From assembly GCA_963815785.1 (NCBI GenBank), contig CAWFHZ010000016.1:1-64000 (forward strand): a stretch of DNA of 64,000 bases, written 5' to 3'. Source of the DNA: DATFVA01 sp963815785. Its GTDB lineage: Bacteria; Bacteroidota; Ignavibacteria; Ignavibacteriales; Ignavibacteriaceae. The translations under genes and the position numbers were made by a program. This document shows positions 19,063-26,932 of this stretch, piece after piece (position 1 is the first letter of the stretch; every line of letters begins with the position of its first letter). The notes beneath the pieces were generated by a model. The model made no database searches and was not told the origin of the DNA. It was given only the letters and a program-made list of their open reading frames with translations.

Positions 19063-19416
19063 TTATTTGTATGGATATTTAATTTTTCTTTTGGGAAAGT
19101 GAAAAGACTTACAAAGCACCGGTTTATTTTTATTACCAAGAGAAATTTTAATATATATCTCTTTTTTTCTAACAGGCATACCAAATTCCCAAACGGGCGA
19201 CCCGAAGGGATCATATTTATCTTCATAGGGACCTTTATAATAATGTTTTACGCTAAGCTTAAATAATTCATCGGCTCTTTCAGTAGGAGTTATATCCAAA
19301 TCTAGTAAAGTTTGAGAATTATTATCAGACCGATGATAAACAATTCCATAAACTTTCAATTTTTGTTTGAATGCAACCAGAAAGGATTGTATTTCATCAA
19401 TTTTTGAATCGTGCAT
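19063..19416 (-). CDS. MqsR-like toxin of type II toxin-antitoxin system
   Basis: A 117-residue protein from the ATG at 19416 (an upstream TTG would add 11 hydrophobic residues). Its pattern FLVAFKQKLKVYGIVYH, QTLLDLDITPTERADELFKL, PVWEFGMPVRKKEIYIKISL and a final SFHFPKRKIKYPY fits small MqsR-family-annotated toxins paired with HTH antitoxins. Such toxins are RelE-fold ribonucleases; catalytic residues cannot be assigned by eye. Downstream antitoxin context strengthens the call. Confidence 0.72.
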   Translation of the reverse strand: MHDSKIDEIQSFLVAFKQKLKVYGIVYHRSDNNSQTLLDLDITPTERADELFKLSVKHYYKGPYEDKYDPFGSPVWEFGMPVRKKEIYIKISLGNKNKPVLCKSFHFPKRKIKYPYK

Positions 19417-19552
19417 AAGCAATATATGAAAGCGAATGAAAAATAACAACTTTTCAATTGAGGAACACTAAATATATTACAAAAATATTAATATTCATAC
19501 CACGAAATAGTTGTTTTTTATTAAAAATATTCCCATATTTCAACTTAAGGAT

Positions 19553-19569
19553 ACGGTAATAATTACCGT
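19553..19569. promoter_or_regulatory. 17-bp perfect palindrome between divergent genes
   Basis: ACGGTAAT-A-ATTACCGT lies between the toxin start (19416, minus) and a small plus-strand ORF with a strong ribosome binding site (19627). It is a good operator candidate for the HTH part of the antitoxin. Confidence 0.5.
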
Positions 19570-19626
19570 TTACTAAAATTACTTAAAAATATTTAATTAT
19601 TAATAACTCTACGGAACGGAGGAACT

Positions 19627-19728
19627 ATGGCTGAGTTGCAGGAAATACTATTTGTAAACTTTTCAGGAGTATGGGATGTTATCAAAATACCAATATACAG
19701 ATGCGGAGTTACTACAGCTTTGCGCTGA
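19627..19728 (+). CDS. Possible 33-residue leader or small ORF
   Basis: The ATG is preceded by an excellent ribosome binding site (ACGGAGGAAC). The 33-residue product begins MAELQEILFVNFSG and matches nothing I recognise. It overlaps the next small gene in another frame by 53 bases. It may be a leader peptide, or the two frames may be one gene split by an indel. Confidence 0.35.
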   Translation: MAELQEILFVNFSGVWDVIKIPIYRCGVTTALR

Positions 19729-19966
19729 GTATTCCAAAACAGATCCACCCACGTATTCTGTTGAAGCAAATTCATCAAATGCTTACTTCAGCGAATATTC
19801 AAGCTACACACAACTTAACTACTGGGAATGGTATCTCATTCCTAAAGAGTTATTATTTAAACCAACCTCAAAAGTCACACTTCAACAAAACAGTATAAAG
19901 CCACACAAAATAAAAACCAAACCACTTTTATTTAATAATCTTAAGATTATACCGCTGAGAATTTAG
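19676..19966 (+). CDS. Small hypothetical protein of the mobile module
   Basis: A 96-residue protein of unknown function, rich in Tyr and Ser, with an acidic N-terminal half (TDAELLQLCAEYSKTDPPTYS) and a basic C-terminal half (IKPHKIKTKP). AGGAG lies about 13 bases upstream. It is the first or second gene of a plus-strand set leading to the integrase and PrimPol, so a mobile-element accessory role is inferred. Confidence 0.4.
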   Translation: MLSKYQYTDAELLQLCAEYSKTDPPTYSVEANSSNAYFSEYSSYTQLNYWEWYLIPKELLFKPTSKVTLQQNSIKPHKIKTKPLLFNNLKIIPLRI

Positions 19967-20051
19967 AGCCATCCACTACCTTCGTATTATAAGTTAATGA
20001 ACACAGGAATTTTCCTGTATAAACATTGATGGAAAAAGAAAGTGGATTAAA

Positions 20052-20762
20052 ATGGAAATAAATTATAGCTTAAAAAAATTTACAGAAAAAGACCTCGCCA
20101 ATATTGAGGAAATAAAATTAAAAATATTAAAAGAACCATCTGTGTTTGAAAGTTTAAGGTTTATACTAACTGAAACGTATAGATTTGGTGATTATGTAAT
20201 GAAGAGAATTACAGTTAAGAATAAGAAAGGAATAATGGTTTTGTTTGAGTGTGAGTTAACAGATTCGAATATTCATGGTATGTTTAATAGCTTAGAAGGA
20301 TTTCGAGATGAACTTACACCCAAAGAGACAAATTATCTTGAATCGTTAATATGGTTATACAATTTCCAGATTGCCATTCTAAAATTATATAATACTTTTC
20401 CGAATGTTTCCTCATTTGAAAAATCAGGTCAAGCATCTGAAACACAACAAAAGCAAGAATTAGAAAAAAATAAATTGGATCTATACCAAACATATGAAGG
20501 AAAACGTATAACAAAAGAAGAATTAATTGATAGAATGAAAGAAGATGAACCAAAGCAATTAAGAAGTTTTCAAAAGTATGAATTGCAGAGGGAGCTTGAG
20601 CCACTTGCGAAAGAATTTGACCTGGAAATCCGCGAAAGCGTATCAATGAGAAAAGTAAGAATGATAACCAAAAGATTAATTGAAAATAAGTGGGATGCAA
20701 AAGTAACTAGTGTGGCAGAGGCTTTAAGAAAGATGGGGTTTGTAAGGAGTAAGAGGATGTAG
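20052..20762 (+). CDS. Hypothetical helical protein of the mobile module
   Basis: A 236-residue protein, predicted mostly helical with a Gln/Glu/Lys-rich coiled-coil centre (about 125-180) and a basic C terminus (RMITKRLIENKWDAKVTSVAEALRKMGFVRSKRM, split here only by eye) that could contact nucleic acid. I recognise no family. It is expressed in the same direction as the downstream integrase and PrimPol genes; a DNA-binding accessory role is a guess. Confidence 0.5.
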   Translation: MEINYSLKKFTEKDLANIEEIKLKILKEPSVFESLRFILTETYRFGDYVMKRITVKNKKGIMVLFECELTDSNIHGMFNSLEGFRDELTPKETNYLESLIWLYNFQIAILKLYNTFPNVSSFEKSGQASETQQKQELEKNKLDLYQTYEGKRITKEELIDRMKEDEPKQLRSFQKYELQRELEPLAKEFDLEIRESVSMRKVRMITKRLIENKWDAKVTSVAEALRKMGFVRSKRM

Positions 20763-20823
20763 AATTTTTCTCAATCGTTTGAATCAGTTCCATCGATTGT
20801 TTATATAATATTTGTAACCGTCG

Positions 20824-20917
20824 AACCTGAGGAATAATTTCCAAAGGAAGGCGGTTTTTTAATGCCGTATTGACTCCTCAGGTTTGACAAAATAGAGGAA
20901 AATGTCAGTACGGCATT
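20824..20917. repeat. Interleaved inverted repeats (pseudoknot-like or origin/att structure)
   Basis: Two inverted repeats are interleaved. AACCTGAGGA (20824-20833) pairs perfectly with TCCTCAGGTT (20875-20884). AATGCCGTATTGAC (20861-20874) pairs with GTCAGTACGGCATT (20904-20917) with one mismatch. Because the arms alternate, the two hairpins are mutually exclusive or form a pseudoknot. The element lies in a gene-free gap before the integrase/PrimPol operon, fitting a replication origin, att site, leader RNA or switch. Confidence 0.6.
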
Positions 20918-20950
20918 TCTGTTTTAAAGTAAAATGCAAGAGGTATTAAA

Positions 20951-21241
20951 ATGCAAAACCAACTATCAGCTATCAGCTTTAACCTGAGGGAAATGCTCTG
21001 GAAAAATGAAGGCTTAAGACTGGAAGTAAAAGAAAGAAAAAACGGCTACGCCTGGGATAAGGAAAAACTTGAAATAGTCGAAAAGAAACTCGCTGAAGTA
21101 TCCGGCGTTATTCTTATCGTGAATGAAATGATTCAGGAAATAGAAGAGATAGTAGTCGATACACAAATAACTGGAACAAACGACTCCGGGCATCACTCAC
21201 TGCCGGATAATTCATTACCACATACAAACAAACAGGGTTGA
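20951..21241 (+). CDS. Small coiled-coil protein upstream of integrase
   Basis: A 96-residue protein, largely one acidic/basic coiled coil (about 10-70, with ERKNGYAWDKEKLEIVEKK) and a polar tail. No known family recognised. It ends four bases before the integrase TTG start and probably shares its transcript, so it may be a recombination or replication accessory. Confidence 0.5.
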   Translation: MQNQLSAISFNLREMLWKNEGLRLEVKERKNGYAWDKEKLEIVEKKLAEVSGVILIVNEMIQEIEEIVVDTQITGTNDSGHHSLPDNSLPHTNKQG

Positions 21242-21245
21242 GAAA

Positions 21246-22204
21246 TTGCAGAAGAAAGATTTAGAAAAATTTGCAGCAGCCATCATTGCAAAGCTCGGCA
21301 GTTCAGTAAAAACCAAAACCCTCGAAGAATTCTGCAACGAGTATAAAGCATACGTAAAAAGCAACCGTGCAGAAAAAACTTATGAAGGTGTTGCGCTTGT
21401 ATCTAAAAAGCTTCTTGCATATTTCTCTCCCGTCCGCACAATAGATACAATAACACTTAAAGACGCAGAAGACTTTCTCGATTCACTCAAAAAGACAGCA
21501 CCCAAAGCAGTGTATAATTATCACCGGGTACTGCGTGCAATGTTCAACAAAGCAGTTCAATGGAATTATCTCTCTTCAAATGTTTGGGAGAAGATAAAAC
21601 TCCCAAAACGCCAGTCGGTAAACCTTCCTTCATAACAGAAACCGAACTCCAGGAAATTATTAACTGCGGTATGCCGGGTATAGTAAAACAGTTTGTAATA
21701 ACCGCATTCTATACCGGCTGCAGACTTGGAGAACTCGTAAACCTCAGGTGGGAAAACGTAAACCTCACAGAAAACATTATCACCATAGGCGATAAAAACT
21801 TCACAACCAAAACCCGTAAACAGCGCATCATTCCCATCCATCCCCGCGTCGCAGAAGTACTATCAGAACTCCAATTATCCATCAATTCGAAGCGAAGCAA
21901 CTTGTCGGTACATCTTCCATCAACCATCAAACATCAAACATCCTTTGTCTTTGCCAAGTCGAATTCCCTCCCTTACACAAAAGATTACTTCTCTCGCAAC
22001 TTCAAACGCGCCTGCAGGAAAGCCGGAATCGATGAAGACATTCATTTCCATTCGCTTAGACATTCGGCGGCAACAGGAATGATAAACAAAGGTGCCCCGG
22101 TACCATCAGTTCAAAAGATATTAGGCCACGCGAACATCGCAACGACAATGTTATACACCCATCCCGATCTTAACAGTCTTAGGGATGCAATCAGCAGGTT
22201 ATGA
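21246..22204 (+). pseudogene. Tyrosine recombinase split by a -1 frameshift at CCCAAAA
   Basis: The N-terminal part (core-binding domain, starting at TTG 21246) reads to a stop at 21635. The catalytic part continues in the -1 frame to 22204 with the full set TGCRLGEL, HSLRHS, LGHAN and a Tyr in MLYTHPD. The frame change must occur about 21600-21630. Exactly there lies C-CCA-AAA (21602-21608) in the form X-XXY-YYZ relative to the zero frame. Slipping there gives KLPKTPVGKPSFIT, which aligns well with the first integrase. It may be a programmed frameshift, a recent mutation or an assembly error. Confidence 0.7.
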
Positions 22205-22235
22205 AAATAGTAAAACAAACGAAGTAGGAAAAAAA

Positions 22236-24542
22236 ATGATAGAAGAAATAAAAAATAAAATCACACAACAAAACAAACCAAAGGAAAAGAAAATGATATA
22301 CGAAATAGCAAAAAAATATTTTGATTTATTCGGCTTTAATCTCATTCCCCTTGCAGGTAAGAAACCAGTTATTAAGTGGGACGAATGGCAGGAGCATAAA
22401 CAAACTGAAGATGATCTTAAAAAAATGAATTGGAATCATTCTACTACCGGCGCAGGCGGAATATGCGGTATTAATAATTTAAGATGTATAGATATAGACG
22501 GCATCACTGATTATGAAAATGTAAAATCTATATTACGCGAACTCGGTCTGCCTGAAGATTATTATTGGGTAGTTAAAAGCGGTAACGGCTTCCATATTTG
22601 GATAATTATTGATGCCGGCGAATTTGAAACTACTGCAAAGGCTGTTTATAATTTCCTGCCTAAAGATGACAGCCTCTGTGATCACCTCGAAGTAAGATGG
22701 AAGAATTGCCAGACTGCATTACCTCCTTCACAGCATCCGAATGGAAAGAGGTATGAGTTTATCAATGGTGAACCAAATGATAAACCCGCTGTGGTTACTC
22801 TTTCCGCCGTTACAGGAATGCTTAAAAAGTATTTCAAAGTACCAGAACAAAAAACGACCCGGGAATTTGAATATCATAAGCTTAATGTATTCGATGAGCA
22901 GATGGTAAAAAGCGCAGCTGAATTTCTTAGCGGAAAACTTCCTGCCGACTGCTATGATGAATGGATGCGTTTAGGCTTTGCCCTTGCCTCACAGGGTGAG
23001 AAAGGCAGAAAATATTTTGTAGAGATGAGTCTGAATAACAGCCATTACAATGATACCGAAGAACAACTGAATGCAAAATTCACAGGATTCCTCAGCGATA
23101 AAAAAGGTGAAGTTACACTTGGTACCTTGTTCAAAATAGCTGCGGATTACGGATGGAAGAGACCTGACAAAAAATTCTGGAATAAATCCAATGATAAAAT
23201 ATATATCAACAGGTTTGAGTTTATTGAGTTCCTGCAGGAGAATGGATTTTTCAGGTACGAAGTGGACGGGAATAATATTTTAGTAAGAATTACAGATAAC
23301 AGGGTGAAACAGGTTGAACCTTTCGAAATAAAAAGTTTCACTAAAAATTATTTGAAGGGAATAAATAATGCCGGGGAGGATATATCCGGGAAACAAATTC
23401 TTGAATCAGTGATAAAGGGAAACAATGTTTATTTCACCCAGGGTTTATTTGAATTCTTTGATGCAATAGAAATTGAATTTGCACGGGATACAATTGATAA
23501 ATCCTATGTCTTTTTTAAGAATGGTTTTGTTGAAGTAACCGCAGATGAAATAAAGCTTAAAGATTACAAAGAACTGCAGGGTATGGTCTGGGTGGATCAG
23601 ATAATTGACAGGGATTTCAGTCATACAGATTATGAATCGGTGTTTGATAAACTCCTGTTAAATATTTGTCGTGGTGATCTTGAAAGATACTTCGCATTAA
23701 AAAGCGGTATAGGTTATCTTCTTCACAGGTATAAAGATCCATCAAGAGCAAAAGCAGTTATTTTTCTTGATGAGAACTTAAGTGAAGGTGCCTTCGGCAG
23801 AAGCGGAAAGAGTCTTGTTGGTAAAGCAATAGGTAAGTTCAGGAAAGTGGTGATAATAGACGGACGCAATTTTAAGTTCGAAAAGAATTTCGCTTTTCAG
23901 TCGGTAGCACTGGATACTGAGATACTTTTCTTTAACGATGTAGGAAAGACTTTCAGATTTGATAAGCTGTTCGCCATAATATCAGACGGGATCACGGTAG
24001 AGAAGAAAAACAAAGATGAAGTGAATATCCCATTCGGGGATGCTCCCAAAATACTTATAGCAACAAATTATTCCATAAAAGGAACTGATGATTCTACGGT
24101 GGCAAGACAGTTTCTTGTTGAGTTCTCAGATTATTATAACAAAGAATACGCACCGGTAGATGATTTCGGGAAATTATTTTTTGAAGCCTGGAATGAAGAA
24201 GAATGGGTAAGATTTGATAATACAATGCTTTACTGTCTTCAGCTATACCTGAAAGACGGTCTTAAAAGTTATGAATATGCTAAACTAACGCAAAAGAAAC
24301 TAATTGATATGACCTGTGAAGAATTCGCTGAATTTACCGAAAAGCTGGAGCACGATAAAGAATACGATAAAAAAGAACTGCATCAGGCATTCAAAGATGA
24401 GTATCCTGATTACTCAGATCAGAAGCAGAACACCTTCACAAAATGGCTTAAGATATTCGCTGCGAATGAAGGACTGGACCTGAAGCAATGGAGAGTAAAC
24501 AAAGAAGCAAAAATTCAGTTCTGCCAGAAAACCAAAAAATAA
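22236..24542 (+). CDS. PrimPol-helicase replication protein of a mobile element
   Basis: About 768 residues. The N-terminal archaeo-eukaryotic-type primase-polymerase shows the metal-binding CIDIDG motif, then SGNGFHIWI (the sxH motif) and HLEVRWK. A PriCT-like helical domain follows (DEWMRLGFALASQGEKGRKYF). The C-terminal part is a superfamily-3/DUF5906-like helicase with Walker A FGRSGKS and Walker B-like ILFFNDVG. Start choice is open: ATG 22236 or ATG 22293, the latter with AAGGAAAAG upstream. An upstream Met at 22185 overlaps the integrase. This protein would prime and unwind an excised element. Confidence 0.88.
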   Translation: MIEEIKNKITQQNKPKEKKMIYEIAKKYFDLFGFNLIPLAGKKPVIKWDEWQEHKQTEDDLKKMNWNHSTTGAGGICGINNLRCIDIDGITDYENVKSILRELGLPEDYYWVVKSGNGFHIWIIIDAGEFETTAKAVYNFLPKDDSLCDHLEVRWKNCQTALPPSQHPNGKRYEFINGEPNDKPAVVTLSAVTGMLKKYFKVPEQKTTREFEYHKLNVFDEQMVKSAAEFLSGKLPADCYDEWMRLGFALASQGEKGRKYFVEMSLNNSHYNDTEEQLNAKFTGFLSDKKGEVTLGTLFKIAADYGWKRPDKKFWNKSNDKIYINRFEFIEFLQENGFFRYEVDGNNILVRITDNRVKQVEPFEIKSFTKNYLKGINNAGEDISGKQILESVIKGNNVYFTQGLFEFFDAIEIEFARDTIDKSYVFFKNGFVEVTADEIKLKDYKELQGMVWVDQIIDRDFSHTDYESVFDKLLLNICRGDLERYFALKSGIGYLLHRYKDPSRAKAVIFLDENLSEGAFGRSGKSLVGKAIGKFRKVVIIDGRNFKFEKNFAFQSVALDTEILFFNDVGKTFRFDKLFAIISDGITVEKKNKDEVNIPFGDAPKILIATNYSIKGTDDSTVARQFLVEFSDYYNKEYAPVDDFGKLFFEAWNEEEWVRFDNTMLYCLQLYLKDGLKSYEYAKLTQKKLIDMTCEEFAEFTEKLEHDKEYDKKELHQAFKDEYPDYSDQKQNTFTKWLKIFAANEGLDLKQWRVNKEAKIQFCQKTKK

Positions 24543-25042
24543 TCCTCAAAAAACGGTACACCTTGTTGAAATTAATAGGGTGTACCAAAATTTCACCAAA
24601 ACTTTTTGGCTTTTTGGCTCAAGTTGTTCAGCGTGAGCGCCCTGCTGGTTTACTTCGCCAAAGGCGAGTAGGCACGGCCTGCCTGCAGAGTGTCAGGCTT
24701 GTTTCAGTACCCCATCCTGTCATTTCGATACGAAGTGAGAAATCTTTAAGCCCTATCATCCTGGATCATACGAAAAGTTCAACATTCTCGTACCTCAGGT
24801 CTCCCGACCTGAGCCTTTCCATTACCTTGTTAAACTCATAAAACATAATAACACAGTCGTATTAAATCTTTAGATCAAAGAATTTTTTTTAACAAACTTT
24901 TTTTGTTCGGGATTACTTTATTTGCTTGACTTTTTACTTACCTGTGCGCCTTTGGCGTATTAAAGAGGTTATACCGTTTTTTTATACCAACTGAAAATTA
25001 AATTCAAAATATTCAAGACATAATTAACTTAATAATTAAAAG
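24543..25042. repeat. Gene-free stretch with dispersed intergenic repeats
   Basis: No convincing gene. It contains pieces of interspersed repeats seen elsewhere in this window: TAGGCACGGCCTGCCTGC (about 24670-24687, shared with about 35167), and GTCATTTCGATACGAAGTGAG plus ATCATCCTGGATCATACG segments related to the TCATTCTGAACTTG-type repeats at 36761 and 43005. GAGGTTATACCGTT (about 24966) is the inverse of the ACGGTATAAC box bordering the first attC-like site at 25922. It may mark an old array edge, though this is weak. Confidence 0.5.
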
Positions 25043-25390
25043 TTATTTACAACGATAGACATTAGCAGTCATCGTAACATTTGTTTGACTACCGGAACCG
25101 CCAGTATTTGTTGTTTGACCCGCACGGTTAGTTAATATGAGTATCAGATTCCCGCCCATTTCTGCTGCTTTATTTCTGAGAGCATTAATAGCACCCGTTT
25201 CTAGATTTTCATTTGAAGTCCATTCGCCCGTTATAGCATTGCCTTGACTGCCCGTTACAACACCAAGAAATTCGCAATCTTTTCCGGGTTCTGTATTTGT
25301 AACTCTTACTTGTTGACCACCGGTAGTAAGTTCAGTTGCAGCACAACCGGCAAATAATAGGAGAATACATATTAGTATGATTCCTTTCAT
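25043..25390 (-). CDS. Lipoprotein, DUF4156-like
   Basis: A 115-residue lipoprotein from the Met at 25390 (a longer upstream frame lacks a sensible signal). The lipobox is LLFAGC at residues 11-16. The mature part contains CEFLGVVTGSQGN and GAINALRNKAAEMGGNLIL, a pattern of DUF4156/RcsF-like small lipoproteins thought to sit in the outer membrane. It is the last minus-strand gene of the cassette block; no attC-like site separates it from the gene before it. Confidence 0.7.
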   Translation of the reverse strand: MKGIILICILLLFAGCAATELTTGGQQVRVTNTEPGKDCEFLGVVTGSQGNAITGEWTSNENLETGAINALRNKAAEMGGNLILILTNRAGQTTNTGGSGSQTNVTMTANVYRCK

Positions 25391-25509
25391 AAAACTACTC
25401 CTTATTTTAAATTGGCAATGATTTACAAAATGAAGATTAGACAATTACTACATTGCCGTTAGTTAATTGGCTAAACATATTTTATTTAACAATTTTATTT
25501 AAAACCGAT

Positions 25510-25875
25510 TTAATCCTCTTTTCCTCTCAATGCATCTCTAATAAAAGTTAGCGCATAACCAATAACTAATCCTAATAGAAATCCAAAAGTAGAGCCATCC
25601 ATTTTCCCAAGCCAAGTTAATAAAGTTGAAACCCCAACTATTATGCCAACCACAACGACAGCAACCCACGCCATATGAATTTTAAACTTTGATTCCGATT
25701 CTCTACCGGCAAGATTTTTTTCGGTAATCGTCTTTATAAGTTGAATAATCGGATCAACTCTATCAGAAATTACATTTACGATGTCCACTAATGTGATTTG
25801 AGAACTTTGAGGGGGGATTGAATTAATTTTGGGATTAATATTTTCTTTGTATTGCTTTTCTTCATTCTCAGCCAT
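25510..25875 (-). CDS. Small two-segment membrane protein (cassette cargo)
   Basis: A 121-residue protein with a polar N-terminal half (NPKINSIPPQSSQITLVD, then a short helix) and two membrane segments at about residues 66-86 and 92-110, ending in a basic-acidic tail. Function unknown. It begins 47 bases after the R' box of attC-like site A, which makes it the first gene of a presumed cassette that also carries the DUF4156 lipoprotein. Confidence 0.55.
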   Translation of the reverse strand: MAENEEKQYKENINPKINSIPPQSSQITLVDIVNVISDRVDPIIQLIKTITEKNLAGRESESKFKIHMAWVAVVVVGIIVGVSTLLTWLGKMDGSTFGFLLGLVIGYALTFIRDALRGKED

Positions 25876-25921
25876 TTTTCATACCTTTTAATATTTAAGA
25901 AATTATCAAACTAACTTAACG

Positions 25922-26147
25922 GTATAACGACGTTGCGCCTAACCCGCCGCCCAAAACAAGAGAGCCGAGTAAAACACAATTGCCGATGATTAAGCCGTAG
26001 GTGCTTATTTTGCGTCAGCAAAGCACCGAAGGCAAGTTAATTAATTAGAATGAACACTTGGAACAAAATCTATAACTAAAACAAAATTTCAAAAATCACA
26101 AATCCGCCGAACTAAAATGGCGGTCGGCGTTGAGGCGCTGGTTAGGC
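25922..26147 (-). repeat. attC-like site A (226 bp)
   Basis: Read on the minus strand: R'' box GCCTAAC (26147-26141), L'' GCGCCTCAA, a long centre, L' TTAGGCGC (25942-25935), R' box GTTATAC (25928-25922). L'' and L' are complementary except for one extra C in L'', the extrahelical-base arrangement of attC. R'' lies nine bases past the stop of the upstream ORF. The centre holds a hairpin at 25994-26033. Confidence 0.7.
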
Positions 26148-26155
26148 AATGAAAT

Positions 26156-26686
26156 TTATTTCTTAAGTTTGCTTTGTAATTCATCTAATGCACCTTTGAT
26201 TGCATCTTCTGTGATCCCTTCAACTGATGGAGGGAGGAAATAGGAATTACCTAAATATGTATCGTGTGATGAATATAATATAACTTTTTCAGTAGAAGGT
26301 TCTACAAATTTCAACATTAGTTTAGCATTTATTTCACCAAACGAACCATTGAAATATGTAATTTCTCCAAGCAAAAAAGCACCTTGAGAAATAAATTTAG
26401 CTTTCAATTCCTCATTCAATTCCGAACGATTGATTATATGAAATAAATTTCTTGTCTTTAGTTCTCTTCTTAAAATGGCATTAACAGTATCAGCTTCCGG
26501 AATTCTAATATTATTGTTTTCTTTTTTAATAACTAAAGGAAGTAAATCAACATATTCCATTTTGGAAACAGATTGCTGGTCTATAATTTCACTTTTACTT
26601 CCCATTAATGAAGTACCAACACAACCAGTAACAAATATTATGATTGCAAATGCAAAACTCAAAATCATCAATTTTGTACATTTCAT
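26156..26686 (-). CDS. Lipoprotein of unknown function (cassette cargo)
   Basis: A 176-residue lipoprotein starting at the Met at 26686; the reading frame is open further upstream but runs into attC-like site B. The lipobox is IIFVTGC (residues 16-22). The mature domain (about 40-176) contains NAILRRELKTRNLFHIINRSEL and FLLGEITYFNGSFGEINAKL, resembling CsgG/GNA1162-like periplasmic lipoproteins that build or serve outer-membrane assemblies. The family assignment is weak. It is flanked by attC-like sites A and B and is one cassette. Confidence 0.6.
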   Translation of the reverse strand: MKCTKLMILSFAFAIIIFVTGCVGTSLMGSKSEIIDQQSVSKMEYVDLLPLVIKKENNNIRIPEADTVNAILRRELKTRNLFHIINRSELNEELKAKFISQGAFLLGEITYFNGSFGEINAKLMLKFVEPSTEKVILYSSHDTYLGNSYFLPPSVEGITEDAIKGALDELQSKLKK

Positions 26687-26706
26687 TTTTTTGTAACTCC
26701 AAAATT

Positions 26707-26929
26707 GCCTAACGGTGTTGCAACTAAAGCGGCGCCCAACAAATCCACGCCACCTTAGCCACAAACGCCAATAATTTTACAAATTGTATTTAACTTTCAT
26801 CGTAAATACAATTTGTGATAATGTTATTTAGAACTAATCCCTTAAATAAAAATTTGAACGAAAATCATAAACTTACAATATTAAAAACGCTGCATCGATT
26901 ATGCGGTCGCTTTGAGTTGCAGGTTAGGC
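26707..26929 (-). repeat. attC-like site B (223 bp)
   Basis: Minus-strand order: R'' GCCTAAC (26929-26923), L'' GCAACTCAAAGCG, centre, L' CGCTTTAGTTGC (26731-26720), R' GTTAGGC (26713-26707). L'' and L' pair over 12 bp with a single extra C. A central perfect hairpin, ACAAATTGTATTTA with TAAATACAATTTGT (26779-26816), encloses ACTTTCATCG. R'' lies four bases from the stop of the preceding ORF. Confidence 0.78.
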
Positions 26930-26932
26930 AAT

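Noticed and set aside
24488..24841. 117-residue open frame after the PrimPol gene
   Set aside because: It overlaps the PrimPol end and then translates dispersed repeat sequence; no ribosome binding site or protein-like composition.
25043..25509. A further attC site between the DUF4156 lipoprotein and the two-segment membrane protein
   Set aside because: The CATTGCCGTTAGTTAATTGGC segment has a GTTAG box but no complementary L arms or partner box.
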